Made by a program: the position numbers and the translations under genes. Shown here one piece after another: positions 16,903-26,151 of a stretch of 61,752 nt of DNA (position 1 is its first letter; each line of letters begins with the position of its first letter). The DNA is from Acidobacteriota bacterium. GTDB lineage: Bacteria; Acidobacteriota; UBA6911. The notes under the pieces were generated by a model that worked only from the letters and a program-made list of their open reading frames with translations, did no database searches and had not been told where the DNA came from. The stretch is from the NCBI GenBank assembly GCA_016929335.1, contig JAFGIY010000154.1, forward strand, positions 1 through 61,752, written 5' to 3'.

Positions 16903-17568
16903 ATGATCAGGCTTCAGGGGATTGAAAAGATATATCGTACGGAAAAGATCGAGACGGTTGCGCTTTCCAATATCAATCTGGAGGTGGAGGCGGGAGAGTT
17001 CATATCGATTATGGGCCCATCGGGATCCGGAAAAAGCACTCTCTTGAATGTAATCGGATTGCTGGATGTCCCAACCGGAGGATCTCTCGCGTTGAATGGA
17101 TCTGAGATTACTTCGTACAGCGATCGCAAGCTGGCGAAGATTCGCGGCGGAGAAATCGGCTTCATTTTCCAAGCCTATCATCTGATCAACGATCTCAACG
17201 TTGTGGACAACGTCGAAATCCCGCTTCTTTACCGGCGCATGTCCGGGTCAGAGCGTCGGAAGAAAGCGCTGAAGGCGCTGGAACGGGTGGGGCTGACCTC
17301 CCGGGTAAAGCATTTCCCTTCTCAGCTGTCGGGCGGGCAGCAACAGCGGGTTGCCATTGCGCGGGCCATTGGCGGCGAACCGGGCATCATCCTTGCAGAC
17401 GAACCGACCGGCAACCTGGACAGCCAGATGGGCGACGAAATCATGGAAATCCTGCGCGGCCTCAATGAGGTGGAGAAGGCAACCATTGTCATGGTCACGC
17501 ACGACGCGCGGCAGGCGGAAAAGACGAAGCGCATCGTGCGGTTGTTCGACGGACGCCAGGTTCAATAG
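16903..17568 (+). CDS. ABC transporter ATPase (MacB/LolD type)
   Basis: A 221-residue ATP-binding subunit. The ATG at 16903 (MIRLQGIEKIY) follows AGGGGG; an earlier ATG would overlap the adaptor gene. Walker A GPSGSGKST (about 39-47), Q-loop, signature LSGGQQQR, Walker B ILADEPTGNLD and H-switch MVTHD are all present. The length and LDVPTGGSLALNG spacing fit the LolD/MacB/FtsE group, which energises FtsX-type permeases by mechanotransmission. It is 9 bp from the first permease gene. Confidence 0.93.
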   Translation: MIRLQGIEKIYRTEKIETVALSNINLEVEAGEFISIMGPSGSGKSTLLNVIGLLDVPTGGSLALNGSEITSYSDRKLAKIRGGEIGFIFQAYHLINDLNVVDNVEIPLLYRRMSGSERRKKALKALERVGLTSRVKHFPSQLSGGQQQRVAIARAIGGEPGIILADEPTGNLDSQMGDEIMEILRGLNEVEKATIVMVTHDARQAEKTKRIVRLFDGRQVQ

Positions 17569-17576
17569 GAGGACGC

Positions 17577-18821
17577 ATGCTGAAAAACTATCTGAAAATG
17601 GCGGTTAAAGTCCTGCTCCGCCGAAAATTCTTCACGTTCATCAGCCTGTTCGGAATCGCCTTCACCCTGATTGTGCTGATGGTGGTGGTCGCATTGTTCG
17701 ACCATATTTTCGCTCCGTTCCCTCCTGAGGTGAATGATGAAAGGACTCTCCTCAGCCTCCGGCTGAATGGCCGCGGGCCCCAGGCTCTAAATTATGGACC
17801 GGGATATCGACTGCTCGATCAGTTTGCACGCAATATGCCGCATGTCGATGCAACCTCTTTCTGCACACGAACTGGAATGGCTTCATCCTACATCGACGGG
17901 GAAAAGATGGAAATATATGCAAAGCGAACGGATGGCGAATTCTGGCGGATTTTTCGCTTCAATTTTCTGGAGGGAGCGCCATTCTCAAAAGAGGATGCTG
18001 AAAGTGGAAGGTATGTTGCCGTAATCAATCAAGCAACCCGACAGAAGTTCTTTGGAGAACGGCCCGCAGTCGGCCAGATGATTGAAGTTGACGGCGAGCA
18101 TTTCCGCATTTGTGGCGTTGTTGCCAACATCCCTATCCTGCGGCAAATCCCGTTTGCCGACATCTGGATTCCGATCGCTGCGACTTCTGACGATTCCTAT
18201 AAAAAAGAATGGATAGGGGGATTTGTTGGAGTTTTTATGTTGCGCAGCAAAGGGGACATCCCGGCCGTCAAAGCCGAATTTCAATCAGTGCTCAGGAACG
18301 CAGAGTCTTCCCAGAAGGAATACACCGAAATAACAGGCGAGTTAATGACCAAGTTTGATTTCTTTTCAAACCAGCTCTTCCCAAGCTATTACGGATGGGA
18401 GGCAAAAAACCACTCGGGGACTCTCCTGGGGTTGATCATTCTGGGAATGATTCTATTTATGGCCCTCCCGGCAGTCAACCTCGTGAATATCAATGTCAGC
18501 CGCATTCTGGAACGCGCTTCTGAGATTGGTGTCCGCAAGGCTTTCGGTGCATCATCTCTAACACTTGTGGGGCAGTTCGTTATTGAAAATATCCTGCTAT
18601 CGCTGGTTGGGGGTGTATTGGGCCTGGCGGGTGCTCATTTCATCCTGGACGCAATCGAGCGTGGAGGGTTCGTGCCCTACGCGGACTTCGCCCTCAATTT
18701 CAGGATTTTCGGCTACGGTTTTCTGCTGGCAGTGTTCTTTGGATTGTTCTCGGGAATTTATCCGGCCTGGCGAATGTCCCGCCTCCATCCTTCGCTGGCC
18801 CTGAGAGGAGGTGCGCGATGA
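17577..18821 (+). CDS. FtsX/MacB-type ABC permease, subunit 1
   Basis: A 414-residue permease. Topology is typical of MacB: one N-terminal helix (about 20-42), a large periplasmic MacB_PCD-like domain (about 45-275), then three C-terminal helices (near 280-300, 335-355, 375-395) ending in a Pro-containing GIYPAWRMSRLHPSLALRGG tail typical of the family. AGGAGG lies just before the start. It overlaps the next permease gene by 4 bp (ATGA), so the two are translationally coupled and probably form a heterodimer rather than the MacB homodimer. Confidence 0.92.
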   Translation: MLKNYLKMAVKVLLRRKFFTFISLFGIAFTLIVLMVVVALFDHIFAPFPPEVNDERTLLSLRLNGRGPQALNYGPGYRLLDQFARNMPHVDATSFCTRTGMASSYIDGEKMEIYAKRTDGEFWRIFRFNFLEGAPFSKEDAESGRYVAVINQATRQKFFGERPAVGQMIEVDGEHFRICGVVANIPILRQIPFADIWIPIAATSDDSYKKEWIGGFVGVFMLRSKGDIPAVKAEFQSVLRNAESSQKEYTEITGELMTKFDFFSNQLFPSYYGWEAKNHSGTLLGLIILGMILFMALPAVNLVNINVSRILERASEIGVRKAFGASSLTLVGQFVIENILLSLVGGVLGLAGAHFILDAIERGGFVPYADFALNFRIFGYGFLLAVFFGLFSGIYPAWRMSRLHPSLALRGGAR

Positions 18822-20059
18822 AGTGGCATTTTTTAAAAATGGTCTGGAACCGAAAACGTACAAACCTGCTGATCATTCTGGAGATCTTCGTCTCATTCCT
18901 TATCCTGTTTGCAGTTGTGGCATTCGGCAGTTACTGTTTCAATAATTACCGATTGCCCTTGGGATTTTCATATCAAAATCTCTGGGTTATACATGTCGAT
19001 CCAAAGACCTATAACTATGGACCGTCCATACTTCCTGAACAAGCGCTTCAGGAAAAATACCGCCAGGTGCTTTCCGCTGTCCGGAATTTTCCCCGGATCC
19101 GGGGAATGGCTGCAGCGGCCTATATGCCTTACAGTGATACGGAGGTGCTCCGCTTTTACGAAAAAGGAAACCGGCGCATATATTTCCTGGGTCATGAGGC
19201 TTCCGACGATTTTAAAGACGTAATGAATCTGCAGGTAGTACGCGGCAGATGGTTCGAGCCGTCGGATGATGCCTTGAATTGGCACCCCATCGTAGTCAAT
19301 GAGGAATTCGTCCGCCTGGTTTTTGGCAGTGAAGATCCGCTGGGGAAGACCGTTCCCAATGTAATGAATAAGCTGCGTCCCGGCGGTACTGCAGGAGATC
19401 CCTATTACCAAATCGAGGGGCGGATTGTCGGAGTGATCAGGGGATTTCGCAATGAAGGAGAATACTCGATCCAGAAACCCTATGTCTTTTGTCGACGATC
19501 GCTCAACAAGCCTTTTTCCGATATGTTGTCCAACATCGCCATAAAGCTTAACCCCGGGACTCCTCGCTCATTCGAGGAAAAGCTTATCAAAGCACTGAAT
19601 AGCGCAGCCAAAGACTGGTCCTTCCGAGTGTATTCTCTCGAGGACCTGCGCAAACAAAAACTTAGAGTTACTGAATTAGCCATACTGCTCGCCGCAGTTG
19701 TAGCCGGCTTCCTGATGCTGATGGTGGCATTCGGCCTGTTGGGAGTGCTCTGGCAGAGCGTGACACAGAGGACAACGGAAATCGGATTGCGCCGGGCTCA
19801 GGGCGCAACCGCAGGAGACGTTTACAGGCAAATCCTTGGAGAGCTGTTTTTCATTACCACTCTGGCCCTGATCCCAGGCATTCTTTTGATAGTCCAGTTT
19901 CCGCTGCTTAATCTGATAGGAGACTTGAAAACGAGCATCTATTTGTATAGCATCGCGCTTTCCATGATTCTGATCTACGCGCTGACACTTATTTGCGGCC
20001 TGTATCCCGGCTGGCTGGCAACTCGCGTCCGTCCAGCCGAAGCGCTCCATTACGAATAA
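18818..20059 (+). CDS. FtsX/MacB-type ABC permease, subunit 2
   Basis: A 413-residue second permease with the same plan: helix at about 16-38, a periplasmic domain, and three C-terminal helices ending YPGWLATRVRPAEALHYE. It is only distantly similar to subunit 1 in the periplasmic part, suggesting specialised roles. The motif EIGLRRAQGAT corresponds to the EIGVRKAFGAS of subunit 1, the coupling-helix region that contacts the ATPase. It is followed by 42 bp and the response-regulator gene. Confidence 0.92.
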   Translation: MKWHFLKMVWNRKRTNLLIILEIFVSFLILFAVVAFGSYCFNNYRLPLGFSYQNLWVIHVDPKTYNYGPSILPEQALQEKYRQVLSAVRNFPRIRGMAAAAYMPYSDTEVLRFYEKGNRRIYFLGHEASDDFKDVMNLQVVRGRWFEPSDDALNWHPIVVNEEFVRLVFGSEDPLGKTVPNVMNKLRPGGTAGDPYYQIEGRIVGVIRGFRNEGEYSIQKPYVFCRRSLNKPFSDMLSNIAIKLNPGTPRSFEEKLIKALNSAAKDWSFRVYSLEDLRKQKLRVTELAILLAAVVAGFLMLMVAFGLLGVLWQSVTQRTTEIGLRRAQGATAGDVYRQILGELFFITTLALIPGILLIVQFPLLNLIGDLKTSIYLYSIALSMILIYALTLICGLYPGWLATRVRPAEALHYE

Positions 20060-20078
20060 AATTCGTGCAATTCGTGGC
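20059..20078. repeat. CCACGAATT-type short repeat, inverted copy
   Basis: AAATTCGTGCAATTCGTGGC is close to the reverse complement of the 16869 element, and lies in the 42-bp gap before the regulator gene. Confidence 0.6.
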
Positions 20079-20101
20079 ATGCCTTTTATCGAGTAAAGCC
20101 G

Positions 20102-21472
20102 ATGATTCTGATTGTTGATGATGATCCATCAGTCGTGGCGTCGCTGGCACTGGTGCTGAAACAGGCCGGTTACAAATCCGATTCTGCATCCACACCGAAA
20201 CAGGCGCTCCAGATGATTGGGGGCAACGATTTTGAGCTGGTGTTGCAGGACATGAACTTTTCCAGGCAGACGACGGGCGCGGAAGGCCTCGACCTTCTGA
20301 AGGAGATCAAGGCTAAAAAGCCGTCGCTGCCGGTTATCCTGATCACCGCGTGGGGATCCATCCCCCTGGCGGTTCAGGGCATGCGCAACGGCGCCGCAGA
20401 CTTCATCACCAAACCCTGGACCAATCCGCAGCTTCTCCAATCAGTTAAAACTATCTTAAGCCTCGCCGCTACTCCCCCGGAGAGAGAAAGCCGGGAACTG
20501 AACCGCTCCGCGCTGGACGCGTCATATGATTTCCGCAGCATCATCGGCACCGACACGAAATTGCTTAGAACGCTCGAAGTTTTGGGGCGGGTAAGTGCAA
20601 CGGACGCTTCTGTTCTGATCACGGGCGAAAGCGGAACGGGCAAGGAGCTTGTGGCCGAAGCGATTCATAAAAACAGCCCCCGGCGGAATGGACCGTTTGT
20701 AAAAGTCAACCTCGGCGGCATATCCACCTCGCTTTTTGAAAGCGAAATGTTCGGCCACGTCAAAGGCGCCTTTACCGATGCGCATCAAAGCCGCCGCGGC
20801 CGGTTCGAAATAGCCGATGGCGGAACTATTTTCCTGGATGAAATCGGCGATCTCCCGGCGCCTTCACAGGTCAAACTTCTGCGTGTGCTGCAGGACCGCA
20901 CCTATGAAGTGCTCGGTTCCAGCGCATCCCGCACGGTTAATGTGCGCATTGTCTCCGCTACGAACCGAAACCTGCCGGAATTGGTATCCGGAGGCGAGTT
21001 CCGGGAAGATCTGCTCTATCGCCTTAATCTCATCGCCGTTCACCTTCCCGCGCTTCGCGAGCGCGCGGGAGATATTCCTCAGCTGGCGCAGCATTTTCTC
21101 ACAAGCATCGCCGCGGTTTACAGACGAAGCGGATTATCCATCACGCCCGCTGCGCTCGGGTGGCTTCAGAACCGGGAGTGGCCGGGAAATGTCCGGCAAT
21201 TGCGGCACCTCATTGAGCGGGCGGTTCTGGTAAGCTCCAGTGATGAGCTGCGGCCTGAGGATTTCCTTCATACCCTGGAAATGGAAGCGGTCGGAGCGCC
21301 TCGTGAGTCGATTCCCGCTCCCGGCAGCATGACGATGGACGAAATGGAACGCGCCATGATCCTCCGCTGCCTGCAGCATTATTCCGGAAACATAACCAGG
21401 GTGGCCGAGTCGTTGGGCATGAGTCGCGCCGCGCTCTATCGCCGGTTTGAAAAATTCGGGATTAAGCCTTGA
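20102..21472 (+). CDS. NtrC-family sigma-54-dependent response regulator
   Basis: A 456-residue regulator. The receiver domain (about 1-120) has the acidic pair near residue 6, phospho-acceptor D50 (VLQDM) and K104 (FITKPW). The AAA+ domain has Walker A GESGTGKE (175-182), Walker B FLDEIGD (244-250) and a GAFTDA loop (222-227), a variant of the GAFTGA that contacts sigma-54. A Fis-type helix-turn-helix ends the protein ([20 protein letters not shown]). It should activate the sigma-54 promoter at 15573 of its own operon, with the palindrome at 15485 as the likely site. Its stop overlaps the kinase start (TTGA). Confidence 0.95.
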   Translation: MILIVDDDPSVVASLALVLKQAGYKSDSASTPKQALQMIGGNDFELVLQDMNFSRQTTGAEGLDLLKEIKAKKPSLPVILITAWGSIPLAVQGMRNGAADFITKPWTNPQLLQSVKTILSLAATPPERESRELNRSALDASYDFRSIIGTDTKLLRTLEVLGRVSATDASVLITGESGTGKELVAEAIHKNSPRRNGPFVKVNLGGISTSLFESEMFGHVKGAFTDAHQSRRGRFEIADGGTIFLDEIGDLPAPSQVKLLRVLQDRTYEVLGSSASRTVNVRIVSATNRNLPELVSGGEFREDLLYRLNLIAVHLPALRERAGDIPQLAQHFLTSIAAVYRRSGLSITPAALGWLQNREWPGNVRQLRHLIERAVLVSSSDELRPEDFLHTLEMEAVGAPRESIPAPGSMTMDEMERAMILRCLQHYSGNITRVAESLGMSRAALYRRFEKFGIKP

Positions 21473-22773
21473 GCCTGCGTCTGAAGTACATACTGTATCT
21501 GCTGTCCATTCATCTTTTATTCGCTGGAGTTGCGGCTCTCCTGTTAGCTCAAAACCGCCTTTGGCTTATTGCGATCGAGGTCGTTTTTGTAATCTCATTT
21601 ATTATCGGTCTGAAGCTTGCCGGCGGGCTTTTCGGCACTTTGGATCTGATCAGAGACGGCGCCGAATTTATTAAGGAGAGCGATTTTACACCACGGTTTC
21701 GCGAGGTTGGACATCCCGAGATGAATCAGCTGCTGGACATATACAATCGCATGGCAGATCATCTGCGCGAAGAGAGAATCCGGCTTCAGGAACAGCATTT
21801 CCTGATGGACAGGATACTGAATACGTCGCCCACCGGCTTTATCATTCTCGATTTCAATGGCAGAGTAGCGGATGCAAATCCCGCAGCTGAGAAAATGATG
21901 CAGGCGAGTGCCGGCAGCCTGAAGGGAAAAGCTCTCCTCGAAATGGGCGATCCATTCGGCCGGACTCTTGCCGATCTGAAAATCGCCGAGTCGAAAATCA
22001 TCGTTCTCTGGGGAAGCCGGAGGATTAAATGCAGCCGTTTTGAATTTCTCGACCGCGGATTCACCCGCAGTGTGCTGGTTCTCGAGGAACTCACCGAAGA
22101 ACTCAGGCAAACAGAAAGCGCCGCATACGGGAAGCTGATACGCATCATGTCGCACGAAGTCAATAATTCAACCGGAGCCGTCAATTCGCTTTTAAATTCC
22201 TGCCTGAACTACAGCCCTCAATTGCGCGACGAGGATCGAAAGGATTTCGAAACTGCGCTCCGCGTCGTCATTTCCCGGACCGCCCAATTGAATTCCTTCA
22301 TGCGGAATTTTGCGGACGTAGTCCGTCTTCCCCCTCCCCAACCGGCTCCCTGCGGCGTCCATCTCTTGCTGCAGGACACGGCACTGCTGATGAAGGAAGA
22401 GATTCAAAAGGCGGGCGTTCAGATTGAATGGAATCTCACCGTGTCACAGCTCTCCGTCAATCTGGACCGGGCGCAAATGGAACAGGTCCTGGTCAACATT
22501 TTCAAGAATGGGCTGGAAGCCATGCAGGGGGGAGGCAAACTCACAATTCAAACCGGGATCCGCGATGATAGGAAATATCTTAGTATTGAAGACACCGGCT
22601 GCGGGATGTCAGCGGAGGTTCAGGCCAATCTGTTTGTCCCGTTTTTCAGCACCAAGGCAAACGGCCAGGGAATAGGCCTGACTCTTATCCAGGAAATTCT
22701 CACCCATCATCATTTTGACTTTGCGCTCGAAAGCAAACCGAACGGTCCCACCCGCTTCACCATCTTCTTCTGA
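21469..22773 (+). CDS. Sensor histidine kinase, NtrY/NtrB-like
   Basis: A 434-residue membrane kinase starting at a TTG that overlaps the regulator stop. Two helices (about 6-25 and 31-50) with almost no periplasmic loop imply sensing within the membrane or cytoplasm. A HAMP-like linker, a PAS domain (about 115-190, TSPTGFIILDFNGRVADANP), an H-box with H229 (MSHEVNNS), an N-box NIFKNGLEAM, and G boxes EDTGCGMS and GQGIGLTL follow. It is the cognate kinase of the upstream regulator. Its end is 9 bp from the convergent HD gene. Confidence 0.94.
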   Translation: MSLRLKYILYLLSIHLLFAGVAALLLAQNRLWLIAIEVVFVISFIIGLKLAGGLFGTLDLIRDGAEFIKESDFTPRFREVGHPEMNQLLDIYNRMADHLREERIRLQEQHFLMDRILNTSPTGFIILDFNGRVADANPAAEKMMQASAGSLKGKALLEMGDPFGRTLADLKIAESKIIVLWGSRRIKCSRFEFLDRGFTRSVLVLEELTEELRQTESAAYGKLIRIMSHEVNNSTGAVNSLLNSCLNYSPQLRDEDRKDFETALRVVISRTAQLNSFMRNFADVVRLPPPQPAPCGVHLLLQDTALLMKEEIQKAGVQIEWNLTVSQLSVNLDRAQMEQVLVNIFKNGLEAMQGGGKLTIQTGIRDDRKYLSIEDTGCGMSAEVQANLFVPFFSTKANGQGIGLTLIQEILTHHHFDFALESKPNGPTRFTIFF

Positions 22774-22782
22774 CCTGCAATG

Positions 22783-23409
22783 CTATCCGATCTTGAGCTC
22801 GACCTTCTGCAGATTTTGTTCTCTGGATGCAATCAGGTCGCGCAATTCGCGGTCCATATCCTCGCTGACTTCCCGGGCATACGGAAGGATATATTCCCGC
22901 GTCTCGGCGAGAGTTCGTTCGATAAATTCCCTCTCATGAACCCAGCCGAGAGAAATCAGATTGTTAATCCTGTCGGCAAGCTTCAGAATCCTGGCACGAT
23001 GGCTTCCCGTTTTCATGATGCGGCTCAGAAACTCAGACTTGGGCTCCTCTTTCCCATTCCCGTCCTTTTGAACGGTTACCTCCATCATCAGGTCGTACAC
23101 CTGCTCCCCATCGTCATCCAGATTTGCGAAATCTCCGCGCGTTAGATAGGGAAGCTCGGCAGCGTCCTCGGCTATGTCGTGAATAACGGCGGTTTTAAGC
23201 AGAACGGAATCGATGATTCGGTAATCCAACAGGACGGCGAGAGTCATCATCTGGTGCCGGAACATATTATCGCCCGTCTTTCTCGGCTTGCCGATCAGGG
23301 CCCTTCCCTTGCAGATATAAGGAGCCAGATTGATGTCGGAAAGCTGTTCTACCCACTCAGGCTGTATGGAATCTTCTTCCATCACACTTACATAAATTTT
23401 GTTCGTCAT
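22783..23409 (-). CDS. HD-domain phosphohydrolase resembling SpoT/MESH1 alarmone hydrolases
   Basis: A 208-residue single-domain cytoplasmic protein. The motifs RHQ, AVIHDIAEDA (HDxxED) and LKLADRINNL match the metal-binding and substrate blocks of the (p)ppGpp hydrolase domain of SpoT and MESH1. No synthetase, TGS or ACT domain is present, so it could be a small alarmone hydrolase or another nucleotide phosphohydrolase. The Shine-Dalgarno before the ATG is weak. It is monocistronic and convergent with the kinase gene. Confidence 0.78.
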   Translation of the reverse strand: MTNKIYVSVMEEDSIQPEWVEQLSDINLAPYICKGRALIGKPRKTGDNMFRHQMMTLAVLLDYRIIDSVLLKTAVIHDIAEDAAELPYLTRGDFANLDDDGEQVYDLMMEVTVQKDGNGKEEPKSEFLSRIMKTGSHRARILKLADRINNLISLGWVHEREFIERTLAETREYILPYAREVSEDMDRELRDLIASREQNLQKVELKIG

Positions 23410-23589
23410 GGCAACGATGATAGGTTCATGCTAGAATCAAAATAAAGCTTTTTCTATTGTATTCATTGATTTCTATTACAGTTTATCCGGGATCCATCCA
23501 AACTGTTCAGCGGATTGCACACTTTACAGCCGGGTACCCACAACTGAGCCGGTTGAACCGGCTGAAATCGTTTCGAGGAGGTGTCGGAA

Positions 23590-24672
23590 ATGGCAAAGAG
23601 AGCGAGCAGCAGTGAAAGAATAAAAAAACAGGCGGTGGTCCGCAAGAACCTGTTTCTGCGCGACGAACTTGTTGCCGCCGTATGCAAGTATTTCTGCCGC
23701 GGATTTACGGTGGCCGAAATTATCGATGAAGTAAAACGGAACGTAGGCGTCCCTCTGAACAGAGAGGAACCATACCGTCTGATCGCCTTCGCAGCCCAGA
23801 AAGGCTGGCTGCGTTTCCAAGCCCCGCTTTCCTATGACGCGGCCGATCAGATCAGGGAACGGTTTCCTTATTTGGCGGATGTGCGAGTGGTGCGAACAGG
23901 CGTCTCTGATGATATTTCATTTCACGTCGCCTCCGTGCTGATGGATGAGGTATGCAGCCTCAGCCGTAGCCGTCCTTCCCATTCAGAAGTGCATATCGGT
24001 TTTGCGGGCGGCGTTGCATTGCGGAAGACGGCCCGTATTTTCAGCGAAATGCTGAAAGAGCCCAAAGAGGATCTTCCCAAAAAGATTGTATTTCACGCTA
24101 TGGTTGCGGGTTTCAATATGGAGGATCCATCGACGGAACCGAACGGATTCTTCACATACTTTGCCGGCGAACCCGCCCTGCAGGTCAAGACCAGTTTCCT
24201 GGGGCTGCTCGCCCCCGGCATCGTTAAGACTGCGGAAATGGAAAAGCTGAAATCCATCGAATACATCCGCGATGCCTATGAACGCGCTAAAGAGATCGAC
24301 ATCGTAGTGACGGCGGCAGGCGGGCATTGGCAGCAAGGCCATAGCGGGCTTCGCAGTCTGTATAAGCAATGGGCTTCGCGATCCCTGGATCAGCTTAACA
24401 AAGCCGGGTGCATCGGCGACATGATGTGGCGGCCGCTCGGGAAAGACGGTCCGCTTGATATCAAGACTGAGATGCAGACGGTAACGCTCATGGACCTCCG
24501 CGATCTCCCCGATTTTATCAAGCAGAAAAAAAAGGTGCTGCTCCTGCTCGGTCCTTGCGGCGATTGCGGAGGTCCGAAAGAGGAGGTGCTCAAGGCGATA
24601 TTGAATTATGAGCGGAGACTCATAACACACCTGGTCGTGGACAGCCGCTCGGCGCGAGGCTTGCTGGGATAA
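23590..24672 (+). CDS. SorC-type sugar-binding transcriptional regulator
   Basis: A 360-residue protein. The ATG at 23590 lies 8 nt after AGGAGG. The N-terminal about 80 residues contain a predicted helical DNA-binding region (CRGFTVAEIIDEVKRNVGV). The rest resembles the sugar-phosphate effector domain of the SorC family (VRVVRTGVSDDISFHVA, IGFAGGVALRKTA, VVTAAGGHWQQGHSGL). It stands alone between an HD gene and the convergent TrkH gene, with no sugar operon beside it, so its target is unknown. LLLGPCGDCGGPKEE near the C-terminus holds a Cys pair that is unusual for the family. Confidence 0.72.
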   Translation: MAKRASSSERIKKQAVVRKNLFLRDELVAAVCKYFCRGFTVAEIIDEVKRNVGVPLNREEPYRLIAFAAQKGWLRFQAPLSYDAADQIRERFPYLADVRVVRTGVSDDISFHVASVLMDEVCSLSRSRPSHSEVHIGFAGGVALRKTARIFSEMLKEPKEDLPKKIVFHAMVAGFNMEDPSTEPNGFFTYFAGEPALQVKTSFLGLLAPGIVKTAEMEKLKSIEYIRDAYERAKEIDIVVTAAGGHWQQGHSGLRSLYKQWASRSLDQLNKAGCIGDMMWRPLGKDGPLDIKTEMQTVTLMDLRDLPDFIKQKKKVLLLLGPCGDCGGPKEEVLKAILNYERRLITHLVVDSRSARGLLG

Positions 24673-24676
24673 TCCT

Positions 24677-26125
24677 TCATCGGCGCCAGAAAGCAGGAGT
24701 GAAAATAACGATGGCCGTATAAAACTCCAGCCTTCCGGCCAGCATGCAAAAGCTCAGCACCCATTTTGCCATGGCCGGAAGATCCCCATAGTGTTCCGCA
24801 GGACCCACATTGCCGAGGCCCGGCCCGATATTGAACATGCAGGAGGTTACGGCCGTAATACCGGTCAGGAGATCGACGCCGGAAAACGTCAGAAGAAAAC
24901 AGGAAACAAGATTGACGAGAAAAGCCAGATATACAAGATTCAGCAGACTATGAATTGAAGCCTCCGGAACTATTTTTGCTCCGAGGCGGACAGAGAAAAC
25001 TCCTCGTCTCTCCACCATGCGTTTGAATTCACGGCCCACCACTTTCAGCAGAAGCAGGATGCGGGATGTCTTCAATCCCCCTGCGGTTGATCCGGTGCAA
25101 CCGCCGATAAACATCAATGCCAGCAATATCGACTGAGAAAACGAGCTCCACTTTTCAAAATCGCTGGTAACGAATCCGGTCGTTGTAATAATGGAACAGA
25201 CTTGAAACAGCGAACTCCTTAAAGCCTCGGCAATCGAATGCTGGTTATGCAGAATCAGGCTGGACAAAATTGCTGCGGTGGCTGCCCCGACCACCAGCAG
25301 ATAAAAGCGCAGCTCAATGTCCGCAAGGAATCTCCTGGGCTGCTTCTCCACCCAGAGCCGGTAGTGCAGCGTAAAATTAATCCCGGCAAGGAGCATGAAA
25401 ATAATAATAATGCATTCCACTGCTACGCTGTTGAACGCCGCGATGCTTGCGGTACGCGTCGAAAAACCGCCGGTTCCAAGAGTGGAAAAGGCATGGCATA
25501 CGGCATCGAACGGATTCATTCCCGCCCAGCGCAGAGCCAGGTAGGCTGCCAGTGTCAGCCCGAAATAAATTTTCCAGAGAGCTATCGCCGTTTCTGCAAT
25601 GCGGGGTTTCAGCTTCTCGGACTTGGCGCCCGAAAATTCCGCGCGGTAGAGAGACATGCCGCCGACGCCAACCAGCGGCAGGATGGCGATAGCCAGGAGA
25701 ACGATCCCCATCCCTCCGAGCCAATGGGTAAAGCATCGCCAGAACTGCAGGCTGTGGGGAAGAATCTCAACTGTCGCAAGAATGGTAGCACCCGTCGTCG
25801 TGAATCCCGAAGCGGCCTCAAAAAAAGCATCGGTGAAGCTCGGAAAGAAAGGAGACAGGTAGAATGGAAGGCAGCCGAATACGCTGCAGGCTATCCAGAC
25901 GAGGACCACCAGAAGCACCGCTTCGCGATGGGATAGATCGTTCTTCGGACCTGCCGTAAACTTGAGCAGCAGCACTCCTGCAACGGCAGTGACGGCAATG
26001 GCGAACAGGAACGGCCGGCAAGGATCGCCGATACAAATGCCGTATATCAGAGGAACCAGCATGGCAGCCGCCAGCGCAATCAGAAACCGGCCGATACTAT
26101 GCAGCAAGGTGGCAGGATGGACCAC
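24677..26125 (-). CDS. trkH: TrkH-type potassium uptake channel subunit
   Basis: A 482-residue integral membrane protein with the four pore-loop repeats of TrkH/KtrB: SGFTTTGAT, STLGTGGFST, TTTGFVT and a last, looser NIGPGLGNVG. Each selectivity-filter glycine is present. GGCTGSTAGGLK before the third/fourth unit is a TrkH hallmark. It lies 26 bp downstream of trkA, forming an operon in which TrkA gates this channel. Confidence 0.93.
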   Translation of the reverse strand: MVHPATLLHSIGRFLIALAAAMLVPLIYGICIGDPCRPFLFAIAVTAVAGVLLLKFTAGPKNDLSHREAVLLVVLVWIACSVFGCLPFYLSPFFPSFTDAFFEAASGFTTTGATILATVEILPHSLQFWRCFTHWLGGMGIVLLAIAILPLVGVGGMSLYRAEFSGAKSEKLKPRIAETAIALWKIYFGLTLAAYLALRWAGMNPFDAVCHAFSTLGTGGFSTRTASIAAFNSVAVECIIIIFMLLAGINFTLHYRLWVEKQPRRFLADIELRFYLLVVGAATAAILSSLILHNQHSIAEALRSSLFQVCSIITTTGFVTSDFEKWSSFSQSILLALMFIGGCTGSTAGGLKTSRILLLLKVVGREFKRMVERRGVFSVRLGAKIVPEASIHSLLNLVYLAFLVNLVSCFLLTFSGVDLLTGITAVTSCMFNIGPGLGNVGPAEHYGDLPAMAKWVLSFCMLAGRLEFYTAIVIFTPAFWRR

Positions 26126-26151
26126 AATTGTCTTCCGTTCCGGGGCTCAGT

